Shown here: piece by piece, positions 25,486 to 33,926 of the stretch
Layout: each line of letters begins with the position of its first letter
Position numbering within the stretch: position 1 is the stretch's first letter
From: an uncultured Lachnospiraceae bacterium
Lineage (GTDB): Bacteria > Bacillota > Clostridia > Lachnospirales > Lachnospiraceae
Direction: 5' to 3'
Assembly: GCA_947628225.1 (NCBI GenBank)
Contig: CANQYY010000003.1
Location: 62,001-126,000 of the forward strand
Length of the DNA: 64,000 bases
Notes under the pieces: model-generated
Database searches by the model: none
What the model was told of the DNA's origin: nothing
The model's input: the letters and a program-made list of their open reading frames with translations, nothing else
Position numbers and translations under genes: made by a program

Positions 25486-26460
25486 ATGGAAGAGAGAAAG
25501 ATGCGGAATCTATATTTAAAGTCAATATTGTGCGCAGCGCTGATCTTATGTTTGTTTGGCGTGATAAAACTGGCTTTTGGCTCGGAGGAAGATGAACAGC
25601 GGAGCTATACGGCGGCGGATTCCGGCGCTGCGGTTTCCTCTGCGGTGGTTCAGGGAGAAACTCCGCCGGCCGTGGATGCCGTTTCCGGAGATAATGCGAA
25701 TATCCTGAATCCGGATGGAGATACGTTGGCCGCCAGAGTGAACGTACCTGCCGGCTATCAGAGAGAAGAGGCAAAAGAGGATAGCCTGACGGCTTTTTTG
25801 CGGGAATACCCGTTAAAAAAAGAGGGGAGTCCGGTGCTTCTGTATAACGGGGAGCAAAAAGAAAACCAGCAGGCGCATATAGCGGTATTCCGGCTTCCTT
25901 TGGAAAAAGAAGATTTGCAGCAGTGCGCAGATTCCGTTATGCGGGTGTATGCGGAATACTTCTGGAAGACCAAGCAGTATGACCGGATATCCTTTCATCT
26001 TGTAGACGGTTTTGAAGCAAAATATGAACGGTGGCGGGAGGGATACCGGATCTCGCCGGGGGAAACCGGTTCCTCCTGGGTTACGGGGGGAGCTTATGAC
26101 GCCTCCTATAAAAATTTCAAGAAATATTTGAGAATGGTATTTGCCTACGCCAGTACAGTATCCATGGAAAAGGAATCTAAAAAAATCAAGCTGCCCCAGA
26201 TAGAAACCGGAGATATTTTCATAAAGACAGGAAATCCCGGGCATGTGGCAATGGTAGTAGACGTCTGCCAGAATGCAGAGGGGAAAAAGGCTTTTCTGCT
26301 GGGACAGGGATTTATGCCGGCGCAGGAATTTCATCTTTTGAAAAATCCGGCGCATGAGGAAAATCCGTGGTATTACGAAGAGGAAGTGTCCTATCCGTTT
26401 AAAACGCCGGAATTTACCTTTAAAAAGGGAAGTTTAAGGCGGCTGTCCTATGGCGAATGA
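25486..26460 (+). CDS. DUF4846 domain-containing exported protein, 324 aa
   Basis: N-terminal hydrophobic segment (SILCAALILCLFGVIKLAFG) predicts export; an Ala/Ser/Val-rich spacer follows. The domain that begins at ARVNVPAGYQREE matches DUF4846, with the typical sequence SPVLLYNGEQKENQQAHIAV, then LQQCADSVMRVYAEYFW, FEAKYERWREGYRI and GDIFIKTGNPGHVAMVVDV. The family often ends with a 'MPAQEFHLLKNP' element and this one does too. The domain fold looks like NlpC/P60-like outer strands near GHVAMVV, but catalytic residues are not evident. Two ATGs at 25483 and 25486 follow AAGGAGG; the second has better spacing. Function unknown. Confidence 0.75.
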   Translation: MEERKMRNLYLKSILCAALILCLFGVIKLAFGSEEDEQRSYTAADSGAAVSSAVVQGETPPAVDAVSGDNANILNPDGDTLAARVNVPAGYQREEAKEDSLTAFLREYPLKKEGSPVLLYNGEQKENQQAHIAVFRLPLEKEDLQQCADSVMRVYAEYFWKTKQYDRISFHLVDGFEAKYERWREGYRISPGETGSSWVTGGAYDASYKNFKKYLRMVFAYASTVSMEKESKKIKLPQIETGDIFIKTGNPGHVAMVVDVCQNAEGKKAFLLGQGFMPAQEFHLLKNPAHEENPWYYEEEVSYPFKTPEFTFKKGSLRRLSYGE

Positions 26461-26480
26461 TATATTAACAGTTTACCGTT

Positions 26481-27068
26481 TTACTTTAAGGAATACACGA
26501 TATGTTCGTTTTTGGTTCCAATCTTTAATGACAGTTCGCTTTTTTTTGCCTTGGCAACCTTCTTTGGGATTTTGAAAGCGACAATGCCGGATTTTGTTGT
26601 CAGGGCCCCGATGGACTCAGTCGTTAAATCTTTATCATAGCCCAGCAGCTCTGTCGGCTGGTACTCATAGTCTTTTTTATAATACAAGGTGGCGCTGATT
26701 ACCTTGTTTTCATATCCGATTCTGGGAAGGAACTGGGCAGCCTTTTTTCCATTGTTGCGGGCAGAAACCTGAAAGTATATGTAATAGTTGCCCTTGCCCG
26801 CATCGTAATAACGGTACTTGCTGGCTTTAATCTTCCTTTTTACGGTAAATTTTTTGATTTGAATGGTCCAATCCCCTACTGTGCCTTTTTTGCCGAGAGC
26901 CAGATTGGTTTCCTTAGTTGCCGGCGTGGGGGAAGGCTTCCGGTCATTTGCAGGCTGTGAAGTGGTACCCGCTGCGTTTTTTATTGTATTGGTAACGGAG
27001 TCGGATAAAGAACAGCCGGTTATAAATAATGTTGCGCAAATTCCCAATAAAAAAAGTTTCTTTTTCAT
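26481..27068 (-). CDS. Lipoprotein with an Ig-like (DUF4352/DUF5067-type) domain, 195 aa
   Basis: Lipobox near residue 18 (LFLLGICATLFITGCS), so the mature chain is anchored in the outer leaflet. A Ser/Thr/Pro-rich spacer precedes a beta-rich domain (GDWTIQIKKFTVKRKIKA; YYIYFQVSARNNGKKAAQF; GIVAFKIPKKVAKAKKSELS) that resembles the Ig-fold extracellular domains of DUF4352 or DUF5067. I cannot give a function. Starts at 27068, with AGAGGAAG eight bases ahead. It converges with the DUF4846 gene. A promoter candidate lies at 27113-27141. Confidence 0.65.
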   Translation of the reverse strand: MKKKLFLLGICATLFITGCSLSDSVTNTIKNAAGTTSQPANDRKPSPTPATKETNLALGKKGTVGDWTIQIKKFTVKRKIKASKYRYYDAGKGNYYIYFQVSARNNGKKAAQFLPRIGYENKVISATLYYKKDYEYQPTELLGYDKDLTTESIGALTTKSGIVAFKIPKKVAKAKKSELSLKIGTKNEHIVYSLK

Positions 27069-27112
27069 TTTTCTTCCTCTTTTCTTTCTAAAATTTTCAA
27101 TATACAACCAAT

Positions 27113-27141
27113 AGGATACAGGAAAACAATAAAAAAATCAA
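27113..27141 (-). promoter_or_regulatory. Probable promoter of the lipoprotein gene
   Basis: Minus strand: TTGATT (27136-27141), 17-base spacer, TATCCT (27113-27118). Divergent to the superoxide dismutase gene. Confidence 0.4.
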
Positions 27142-27219
27142 GACGGAAGAAAAAGAACAGTAAATTATCATAAAAAGGAGAGCGCCGCTCATATAAATGA
27201 AAAAAAGAAAGCGGTTATT

Positions 27220-27837
27220 ATGCACAACTGTTATCCTTTTATCAATTATCCACTGCCCTATTCTTATGCGGCAATGGAGCCTTACCTTGACATTCAGACC
27301 ATGTATCTGCATCATAGCAAACATCTTCAGAGATATATTGATAATCTAAACAATACCCTCAGTGAACATCCCGTGTGGCAGAGAGTGCCGCTGGAAAAAA
27401 TGCTGACCGATGTGGAGAGGCTTCCCAAAGAGATTTCAAAATCTGTCCGTCAAAACGCCGGCGGCGTATTTAACCACCGGTTCTTTTTTGCCGGCATGAT
27501 AAACGCCGGCATGGAGCCGACAGGAAACCTGTTCCAACAGATAGCAAGACAGTATGGAAGTATAGAAAGTTTTTTTGAAAATTGGAAAAAAGCGGCGCTT
27601 GCGGTATTTGGTTCCGGTTATTTGTGGCTGACCTGCGACGCCGTGGGAAATCTTCAGATACTTCCTACGGCAAATCAGGATACCCCTCTTCGCCTCCGGA
27701 AAAAACCATTGCTGGTCATCGATGTGTGGGAGCATGCGTACTATTTAAAATTTAAAAATGTCAGGGCGGCCTATATCGATAACTGGTGGCGGGTTATCAA
27801 CTGGGAGCGCGCGGAGCGTTTGTATACGGAAGGATAA
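27220..27837 (+). CDS. sodA: Superoxide dismutase, Fe/Mn family, 205 aa
   Basis: Dismutes superoxide to peroxide and oxygen. All four metal ligands are readable: His31 (LHHSKH), His86 (FNHRFF), Asp168 and His172 in DVWEH. The second-sphere Tyr39 (equivalent to E. coli Tyr34) and Gln in TANQDTPL are present; the latter is typical of manganese enzymes. The usual 'HH' of the helix motif is H-L here (SKHLQRY). It ends WRVINWERAERLY as in the family. The start has no clear Shine-Dalgarno; the nearest AAGGAG is about 38 bases upstream. An anaerobe with SOD suggests exposure to oxygen. Metal preference is inferred. Confidence 0.9.
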   Translation: MHNCYPFINYPLPYSYAAMEPYLDIQTMYLHHSKHLQRYIDNLNNTLSEHPVWQRVPLEKMLTDVERLPKEISKSVRQNAGGVFNHRFFFAGMINAGMEPTGNLFQQIARQYGSIESFFENWKKAALAVFGSGYLWLTCDAVGNLQILPTANQDTPLRLRKKPLLVIDVWEHAYYLKFKNVRAAYIDNWWRVINWERAERLYTEG

Positions 27838-27882
27838 AGAAGGGGAAAAACAAAGAAAAATCACGAAATTAACCAAAACCGG

Positions 27883-27911
27883 TTGAATAAATTACAGCTT
27901 GCTTATATAAT
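27883..27911 (+). promoter_or_regulatory. Promoter of the phosphoketolase gene
   Basis: TTGAAT (27883-27888), 17-base spacer, TATAAT (27906-27911). An eight-base palindrome AACCGGTT (27877-27884) overlaps the -35 and could be an operator; this is not shown. Confidence 0.7.
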
Positions 27912-27951
27912 GAAAATGTGCAAATTGAGAAAATACGGAAAGGAGTTTATT

Positions 27952-30324
27952 ATGAGCGAAAATACTTGTCTTGAGAAACAACCTTTGTGTGAGGAAATGC
28001 TTCAGAAAATGGATGCTTACTGGCGCGCGGTAAACTATTTATCGGCAGGGCAGTTGTATCTGTTAGACAACCCGTTATTGCGTAAACCGCTAACGATGGA
28101 ACATATCAAAAAGAAAATTGTCGGTCACTGGGGAACCGTTCCGGGACAGAATTTTGTCTGGACACACTGTAACCGTGTCATTAAGCGTTATGATCTGGAC
28201 ATGATTTACATTTCCGGACCGGGGCACGGCGGAAATTTCCAGATTGCCAATACCTATCTGGAGGGAACTTATAGCGAGGTATACCCAAACATCAGCCAGG
28301 ATGAGGAGGGCATGAAGAAGCTGTTTAAGCAATTTTCTTTTCCAAGCGGGGTGCCCAGCCATTGCGCACCGGAAACGCCGGGCTCCATTAACGAGGGAGG
28401 AGAGCTTGGGTATTCTATCGCTCATGCTTTTGGCGCTGTGTTTGATAATCCGGATTTGATCGCGGTAACGGTAGTTGGTGACGGAGAATCGGAAACCGGG
28501 CCATTGGCAACTTCCTGGCATTCCAATAAATTTTTGAATCCGATTTATGATGGCGCGGTACTGCCTGTATTGGATCTGAACGGTTATAAGATTAGTAATC
28601 CTACGATATTTGCCCGCCTTTCCCATGAAGAGGTAGAATCTTTCTTCAAAGGCTGCGGCTGGGCTCCGATTTTTGTTGAGGGAGATGACCCGATGACCAT
28701 GCACAAACTCATGGCAGAGGCGATGGACTCCTGCATCGAAAAGATTCAGGCAATTCAGAAAAACGCCAGAGAAAATAACGATGCCACCAGACCGATATGG
28801 CCGATGATCGTCCTCCGCACTCCGAAGGGCTGGACTGGTCCGAAGGTAGTAGATGGACAGCAGATCGAAGGCTCATTCCGTGCCCACCAGGTACCGATGA
28901 CGATGGAACAGCCGGAGCATTTAGAGCAGCTTCGCGAGTGGCTTGCAAGTTATAAACCGGAGGAACTTTTTGATGAGAACGGCCGTTTGATTCCGGAACT
29001 TGCGGAACTTACTCCTAAGGGAAATTCCCGTATGGGGGCAAATCCGCATGCAAATGGAGGCCTGTTATTAAAGGATCTGCGTCTGCCCGATTTCCGGGAA
29101 TATGGCATCGAAGTAGAGCCCGGTAAGACAAAGGCGCAGGATATGATTGAGTTAGGCGGCTATATCCGCGATATTTTCCAATTAAATAAAGAAAGTAAAA
29201 ACTTCCGTATTTTTGGGCCGGACGAATCCATGTCCAACCGTCTGTATCATGTCTTTGAGGAGCAGAACCGGGCATGGAATGCTGAGATGTATGATACGGA
29301 TGATTGTCTGGCGCAGGATGGACGTATCATGGATGGCATGCTGTCGGAGCATATGTGCGAGGGTTGGTTAGAGGGCTACCTTCTGACAGGGCGTCACGGA
29401 TTTTTCGCCAGCTACGAAGCCTTTATCCGTATTGTGGATTCCATGGCGGCGCAGCATGCAAAATGGCTGAAGGTTACGAATCAGCTATCCTGGCGGCAGC
29501 CGATTGCCTCTCTGAACTTTATTCTGACCTCTAATGTATGGCAGCAGGACCACAATGGATTTACCCATCAGGATCCCGGATTTTTAGACCATATTGCCAA
29601 TAAGAAAGCGGACGTTGTCCGCATGTATCTGCCGCCGGATACGAATTGCCTGTTATCTTGTTTTGACCATTGTATCAAGAGCAAAAATTATGTGAATGCC
29701 ATTGTGGCTTCTAAACATCCAAGCTGCCAGTGGTTATCCATGGAACAGGCAGTAAAGCATTGTACACAGGGAATCGGCGTATGGGAGTGGGCAAGTAACG
29801 ACCAGAATGAGGAGCCGGATTTGGTAATGGCATGCTGTGGGGATACTCCTACCTTAGAGGTATTGGCCGCGACTACCATTCTCAGGGATGCGATGCCGGA
29901 ACTGAAAATCCGTGTTGTAAATGTAGTGGATTTATTCAAATTGGAGTCGGACGCCAAGCATCCGCATGGACTTTCCGACCGCGAATATGACGCTATTTTC
30001 ACAAAGGATACGCCGGTTGTCTTTGCCTTTCACGGTTATCCGACGCTGATCCATGAGTTGACCTATGAGCGTCATAATAAAAACTTCTCCGTCCATGGTT
30101 ATCTGGAGGAAGGTACGATCACTACACCGTTTGATATGCGTGTGCAGAATGAAATTGACCGGTTTAATCTGGTTAAGGATGCGGTTATGCATCTGCCGCA
30201 GTTAGGGAACAAGGGCTCTTATCTGATTCAGCAGATGAATGATAAGCTGGTAGAGCATAAGCAGTATATCGCTGAATATGGACAGGATTTACCGGAAATC
30301 CGCGACTGGGAATGGCATGCATAA
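27952..30324 (+). CDS. xfp: Xylulose-5-phosphate/fructose-6-phosphate phosphoketolase, 790 aa
   Basis: Thiamine-diphosphate enzyme that cleaves xylulose-5-P (and often fructose-6-P) with phosphate to acetyl-phosphate plus glyceraldehyde-3-P or erythrose-4-P. The family motif [20 protein letters not shown] binds ThDP/Mg; SGPGHGG precedes it. Other phosphoketolase-specific segments are [32 protein letters not shown] and [17 protein letters not shown]. The length fits (about 790). The frame is open upstream, but the ATG at 27952 follows AAAGGAG. It provides a bifid-like carbon route and acetyl phosphate. Ends at a terminator. Confidence 0.97.
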   Translation: MSENTCLEKQPLCEEMLQKMDAYWRAVNYLSAGQLYLLDNPLLRKPLTMEHIKKKIVGHWGTVPGQNFVWTHCNRVIKRYDLDMIYISGPGHGGNFQIANTYLEGTYSEVYPNISQDEEGMKKLFKQFSFPSGVPSHCAPETPGSINEGGELGYSIAHAFGAVFDNPDLIAVTVVGDGESETGPLATSWHSNKFLNPIYDGAVLPVLDLNGYKISNPTIFARLSHEEVESFFKGCGWAPIFVEGDDPMTMHKLMAEAMDSCIEKIQAIQKNARENNDATRPIWPMIVLRTPKGWTGPKVVDGQQIEGSFRAHQVPMTMEQPEHLEQLREWLASYKPEELFDENGRLIPELAELTPKGNSRMGANPHANGGLLLKDLRLPDFREYGIEVEPGKTKAQDMIELGGYIRDIFQLNKESKNFRIFGPDESMSNRLYHVFEEQNRAWNAEMYDTDDCLAQDGRIMDGMLSEHMCEGWLEGYLLTGRHGFFASYEAFIRIVDSMAAQHAKWLKVTNQLSWRQPIASLNFILTSNVWQQDHNGFTHQDPGFLDHIANKKADVVRMYLPPDTNCLLSCFDHCIKSKNYVNAIVASKHPSCQWLSMEQAVKHCTQGIGVWEWASNDQNEEPDLVMACCGDTPTLEVLAATTILRDAMPELKIRVVNVVDLFKLESDAKHPHGLSDREYDAIFTKDTPVVFAFHGYPTLIHELTYERHNKNFSVHGYLEEGTITTPFDMRVQNEIDRFNLVKDAVMHLPQLGNKGSYLIQQMNDKLVEHKQYIAEYGQDLPEIRDWEWHA

Positions 30325-30366
30325 GATGTCATATTGACAGAAGAACAAATTAAAAAATAAGAAAGA

Positions 30367-30392
30367 GGGCTGCCGGAAGCAGCCCCCTTTTT
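30367..30392 (+). terminator. Terminator after the phosphoketolase gene
   Basis: GGGCTGC (30367-30373) and GCAGCCC (30379-30385) with a short loop, then a T-rich tail (30388-30392). Confidence 0.85.
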
Positions 30393-30408
30393 AACCACGG
30401 GGGCAGAT

Positions 30409-31074
30409 ATGAAAACTATAGCAAGAATCCACAGTGATTTTAAAGAAAAATTTGGGATACCGAGGCAAAGCGGTCTGGTGGAGGAATTGAAAGCCGCCAT
30501 TGTTTTTGAGCCGGAATACCGAAACCCTGATGCTTTACGGGGATTGGAGGGTTTTTCGCATCTGTGGCTGCTCTGGCTGTTTTCCGAGAATGTGAGAGAA
30601 GGCTGGTCGCCTACGGTACGTCCGCCCAGACTGGGAGGGAATGAAAGGATGGGCGTCTTTGCGACCCGTTCGCCTTTCCGTCCCAATGAGATCGGTCTTT
30701 CTTCCGTGAAACTTCTGGGGATAGAAAATCACAGGGAAACCGGACCGGTTTTATATGTAGCCGGGGCAGATTTAATGGATAAAACGCCGATTCTGGATAT
30801 CAAGCCGTATCTGCCCCGGGTAGACAGTCATCCGGAAGCGGCAGGCGGATTTGCGGACGAGTACCGGAACCACCGGCTCGACGTGCAGTTTCCGAAAGAT
30901 CTTCTGGCAAAAGTTCCGGCTGAAAAACAAAAGGCATTACAGGGAGTGCTGGCAGAGGATCCAAGACCTTCCTACCAGGAGGATGAAGAAAGGGTATATG
31001 GCATGAATTTTGCCGGACTTGAGGTAAAGTTCCGGGTAAGGGGAAAAGCGCTTACCGTATGCGGGGTGGAATAA
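30409..31074 (+). CDS. trmO: tRNA (N6-threonylcarbamoyl-A37)-N6-methyltransferase TrmO-like, 221 aa
   Basis: TrmO methylates t6A37 in tRNA using S-adenosylmethionine. The TsaA/TrmO beta-barrel motifs are visible: IARIHSDFKEKFGIPRQSG, GFSHLWLLWLFSEN, RPPRLGGNERMGVFATRSPF with RPNEIGLSSVKLL, and the DIKPYLPRVD motif. A C-terminal extension of about 50 residues is common in this family (residues 170-221). The start at 30409 lies just after the preceding terminator, with GGGGGC near; this is a weak ribosome binding site. No neighbour shows a linked function. Confidence 0.9.
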   Translation: MKTIARIHSDFKEKFGIPRQSGLVEELKAAIVFEPEYRNPDALRGLEGFSHLWLLWLFSENVREGWSPTVRPPRLGGNERMGVFATRSPFRPNEIGLSSVKLLGIENHRETGPVLYVAGADLMDKTPILDIKPYLPRVDSHPEAAGGFADEYRNHRLDVQFPKDLLAKVPAEKQKALQGVLAEDPRPSYQEDEERVYGMNFAGLEVKFRVRGKALTVCGVE

Positions 31075-31110
31075 AATACGGAAACGATACCGTTAGAACA
31101 GGAGGCAGAA

Positions 31111-31599
31111 ATGGAATATCAGGTGTTGCAGCATAAATTTCCACCAGTATGGAATGAAGAATCGGAGATTTTAATTCTGGGAAGCTTTCCCTCGGTAAAG
31201 TCAAGAGAACAGGGATTTTTTTACGGGCATCCGAGAAATCGTTTCTGGGAAGTTATTTCTACCATTGTAGAATCAGAAAGACCGGTAACAATAAAGGAAA
31301 AAAAGGAAATGCTTCTGGCTCATCACATTGCCATCTGGGATGTGGTAAAAAGCTGCCGGATCCGTGGTTCCAGCGACAGCAGTATTCGGGATGTGGTACC
31401 TAATGACATATCCGGCCTATTGGAAAACTCGCAGATCACGAAGATTTTTGCCAATGGGAAAACGGCACAGCGATTATATTATCGTTACCTTTATGAAAAC
31501 ATTAAATTGCCTGCTGTCCTTCTCCCCTCCACCAGTCCTGCCAATGCGGCATGGTCGTTGGAGCGGCTTATTGGGGAATATCGAAAAATCCGGGAATAA
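31111..31599 (+). CDS. DNA-deoxyinosine glycosylase (UDG superfamily), 162 aa
   Basis: Removes hypoxanthine (deaminated adenine) from DNA. The UDG-fold is shown by EILILGSFPSVKSREQGFFY followed by GHPRNRFWEVIS, both family-typical for the HDG group. The C-terminal LLPSTSPANAAWS motif fits the DNA-intercalating loop of this superfamily. Size is right for the family. The gene is between trmO and a YgjP-like peptidase, with 36 and 88 base gaps; the start has GGAGG upstream. Substrate preference is inferred from the group. Confidence 0.85.
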   Translation: MEYQVLQHKFPPVWNEESEILILGSFPSVKSREQGFFYGHPRNRFWEVISTIVESERPVTIKEKKEMLLAHHIAIWDVVKSCRIRGSSDSSIRDVVPNDISGLLENSQITKIFANGKTAQRLYYRYLYENIKLPAVLLPSTSPANAAWSLERLIGEYRKIRE

Positions 31600-31687
31600 A
31601 GCGGCGGTATGACTTGTCATTTATGTGAAAAACTCCTATAATAGAAAGAGAAGCGAAGAAATGCGGCATTTCAAAACGGAGGAAAAG

Positions 31688-32386
31688 ATGACAGAGCAGG
31701 ATATGGAATATAAAGGGATTGTCATTCATCTGACCCGGAAAAAAATAAAAAATTTATATATACGCATAAAGGAGCCGAATGCCAGAGTGATGGTTTCGGT
31801 TCCTTTCCATACGCCGCAGGAAGCCGTATTTGACTTCCTTGAAAAACAATATGGCTGGATTTGCAAAAAGCGAAAGGAAGTACTGGAAGCGGAGAGAAAG
31901 GCAGAACCGGAGAAGCAGTATCTATCCGGGGAATCCTGTCTGCTATGGGGGATCCCGCATAAACTCATAACAGAGCGCTCTCTGAAAAAACCGCTGACAG
32001 AACTCCGGGAAAATACGATCTATATGAGGGTGACCGCAAATTCTACACAAGTAGACAGAAGAAAACAGCTGGACGGGCTGTATCGGGAGCAGCTGGAGAA
32101 AAGACTGACAGAGCTGATACCGGAATGTGAAAAGATAGTGGGAAAACATGCGTTAGAATGGCGGTTCCGCCGAATGAAAACCAGGTGGGGAAGCTGCCAT
32201 ATACAAAAGAAGCGGATATGTCTGAATCTACAGTTGGCGGAAAAATCACCGGACTGTCTGGAATATGTAGTCATCCATGAACTGACGCATCTGCATGAGC
32301 GGGGGCACAATAAGCGCTTTCGGGAATTGATGGATAGCTTTTGCCCGGACTGGCGTGAGAAAAAAAGGAAACTGAACCGGGAGTAA
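31688..32386 (+). CDS. M48/YgjP-like metallopeptidase (DUF45), 232 aa
   Basis: Soluble zinc-dependent peptidase family of unknown substrate. The zinc motif is in EYVVIHELTHLHERGHNKRF (HExxH with a third histidine three residues after the second). The N-terminal IKNLYIRIKEPNARVMVSVP and RFRRMKTRWGSCHIQKKRI are also family-typical. The frame opens further upstream, but the ATG at 31688 has GGAGG five bases ahead. Cytoplasmic; there is no signal peptide. Confidence 0.88.
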   Translation: MTEQDMEYKGIVIHLTRKKIKNLYIRIKEPNARVMVSVPFHTPQEAVFDFLEKQYGWICKKRKEVLEAERKAEPEKQYLSGESCLLWGIPHKLITERSLKKPLTELRENTIYMRVTANSTQVDRRKQLDGLYREQLEKRLTELIPECEKIVGKHALEWRFRRMKTRWGSCHIQKKRICLNLQLAEKSPDCLEYVVIHELTHLHERGHNKRFRELMDSFCPDWREKKRKLNRE

Positions 32387-32493
32387 AAGCCGGAACCGGT
32401 TTTGGAAATGCTTTCCGGACGAAGAGAAGGTATTTTAGAATGGAGAATAGGTGTGAAAAATCACGCCGCTGCGCTCCGGAATGGAAGGTTAAA

Positions 32494-33861
32494 ATGAAAC
32501 AGGAATGGAAAACACAATATGATAAAATGACGGAGATGCCGGTGTCTAAGCTGGTTATACAGCTGGGGATTCCCACGACCCTGAGTATGCTGGTGACCAA
32601 TCTATATAATCTGGCAGATACTTATTTTGTGAGTAAGCTGGGGACCAGCGCCAGCGCCGCAGTAGGCGTTATCTTTCCGTTAATGGCAATTTTACAGGCA
32701 TTTGGCTTTATGCTGGGACACGGAGCCGGGAGTAATATCAGCCGACAGCTGGGCGCAAAAAAAACGAAGGAGGCCAGTGTGTTTGCCTCTACCAGCTTTT
32801 TTCTCGCCCTGTCTGCGGGAATGTTGATTTTATGCTTTGGTCTGGCATTTTTGACGCCCTTTATGCGGCTGCTGAAAAGCAGCGATACCATATTGCCCTA
32901 TTCTACAGTGTATGGCGGCTATATTCTGGCAGCGGCGCCGGCTATGGTGGCAAGCTGTGTGCTGAATAATATCCTCCGGTATGAGGGGAGGGCGACTCTT
33001 GCCATGCTGGGGCTGGTGTCTGGCGGCGCGTTGAATTTTCTGGGGGACGCCCTGCTTTTAGGCGTACTGAAAACGGGGATATGGGGGGCCGGTTTTTCTA
33101 CCGCCTTTTCCCAGTATATCAGCGCCGGCATACTTCTTGCCATGTTTCTCCGGGGAAAGACCCAGAGCCGGTTAAGCGTCCGTCTTTTTAGTTGGAAAAG
33201 GGAGGTTATCTGGAATATTATATCTGTGGGCGTGCCAAGTTTTGCCAGACAGGGTTTGAGCAGTGTATCCGGTATTGTTCTAAACGGAGTGGCTCTGGTC
33301 TATGGAGATGCCGCCGTTGCGGCAATGAGTATTGTGTCGCGGTTTTGCAATTTCCTGTTTGCGGTGGGGCTTGGAATCGGTCAGGGATTCCAGCCGGTAT
33401 GCGGCTATAATTACGGGGCGGGGAAGTATTCCCGGGTGCGGAGGGCATTTGCCTTTACGCTTTTCATGGGCACCTTTATCTTAGGAGTTTTTGCCATTTT
33501 TGGACTGTTGTTTTCCGGACATATCATCGAATTGTTCCGGAATGATCCGGAGGTAATCCGGATTGGAACGCCGGCGCTGCGTTACCAGTGCATCGCCCTG
33601 TTTCTCCTTCCCACCTCGGTCTGCGGCAATATGCTGTTTCAGAGCGCCGGAAAGAGCGGACAGGCATTACTGTTGTCCTGTATGAGGAGCGGCGTCTGTT
33701 TTCTTCCTATCCTGCTTCTTTTTTCAGCGCTGTTTGGGCTGACCGGAATTCAGTTGGCGCAGCCGGTGGCGGATGGGTTAGCCAGCGTATTCACGGTTCC
33801 TTTTATTTTGCACTTTATGAAACAATTACAAGGGAAAAACGAGAGCTCGGCCCTCACTTGA
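32494..33861 (+). CDS. MATE family multidrug/toxin efflux transporter, 455 aa
   Basis: Twelve-helix exporter driven by Na+ or H+. The sequence starts MKQEWKTQYDKMTEMPVSKL followed by LGIPTTLSMLVTNLYNLADT, a typical MATE entry. Two six-helix halves are evident, the second starting near ISVGVPSFARQGLSSVSG, with the family motif GLGIGQGFQPVCGYNYGAG. An in-frame ATG at 32440 exists; the ATG at 32494 follows GGAAGG and gives the family's N-terminus. Substrate unknown. The final codons carry the -35 element of the nifS promoter. Confidence 0.93.
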   Translation: MKQEWKTQYDKMTEMPVSKLVIQLGIPTTLSMLVTNLYNLADTYFVSKLGTSASAAVGVIFPLMAILQAFGFMLGHGAGSNISRQLGAKKTKEASVFASTSFFLALSAGMLILCFGLAFLTPFMRLLKSSDTILPYSTVYGGYILAAAPAMVASCVLNNILRYEGRATLAMLGLVSGGALNFLGDALLLGVLKTGIWGAGFSTAFSQYISAGILLAMFLRGKTQSRLSVRLFSWKREVIWNIISVGVPSFARQGLSSVSGIVLNGVALVYGDAAVAAMSIVSRFCNFLFAVGLGIGQGFQPVCGYNYGAGKYSRVRRAFAFTLFMGTFILGVFAIFGLLFSGHIIELFRNDPEVIRIGTPALRYQCIALFLLPTSVCGNMLFQSAGKSGQALLLSCMRSGVCFLPILLLFSALFGLTGIQLAQPVADGLASVFTVPFILHFMKQLQGKNESSALT

Positions 33862-33895
33862 CATTTCCCATACACATGCTATAATGGTTATACCA
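33858..33895 (+). promoter_or_regulatory. Promoter of nifS-nifU-mnmA with an inverted repeat at the start site
   Basis: TTGACA (33858-33863), 16-base spacer, TATAAT (33880-33885); both hexamers are perfect. ATGGT-TAT-ACCAT (33883-33895) overlaps the -10, so a repressor such as an IscR-like protein could bind there. The -35 overlaps the MATE stop codon. Confidence 0.7.
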
Positions 33896-33926
33896 TATCG
33901 GAATAATATGAAAAGAGGCGAATGCT

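Noticed and set aside
27197-27349. Short frame MKKRKRLLCTTVILLS... overlapping the superoxide dismutase in another frame
   Set aside because: It is encoded by well conserved dismutase codons, has poor spacing from its Shine-Dalgarno, and ends after about 50 residues. Likely chance.
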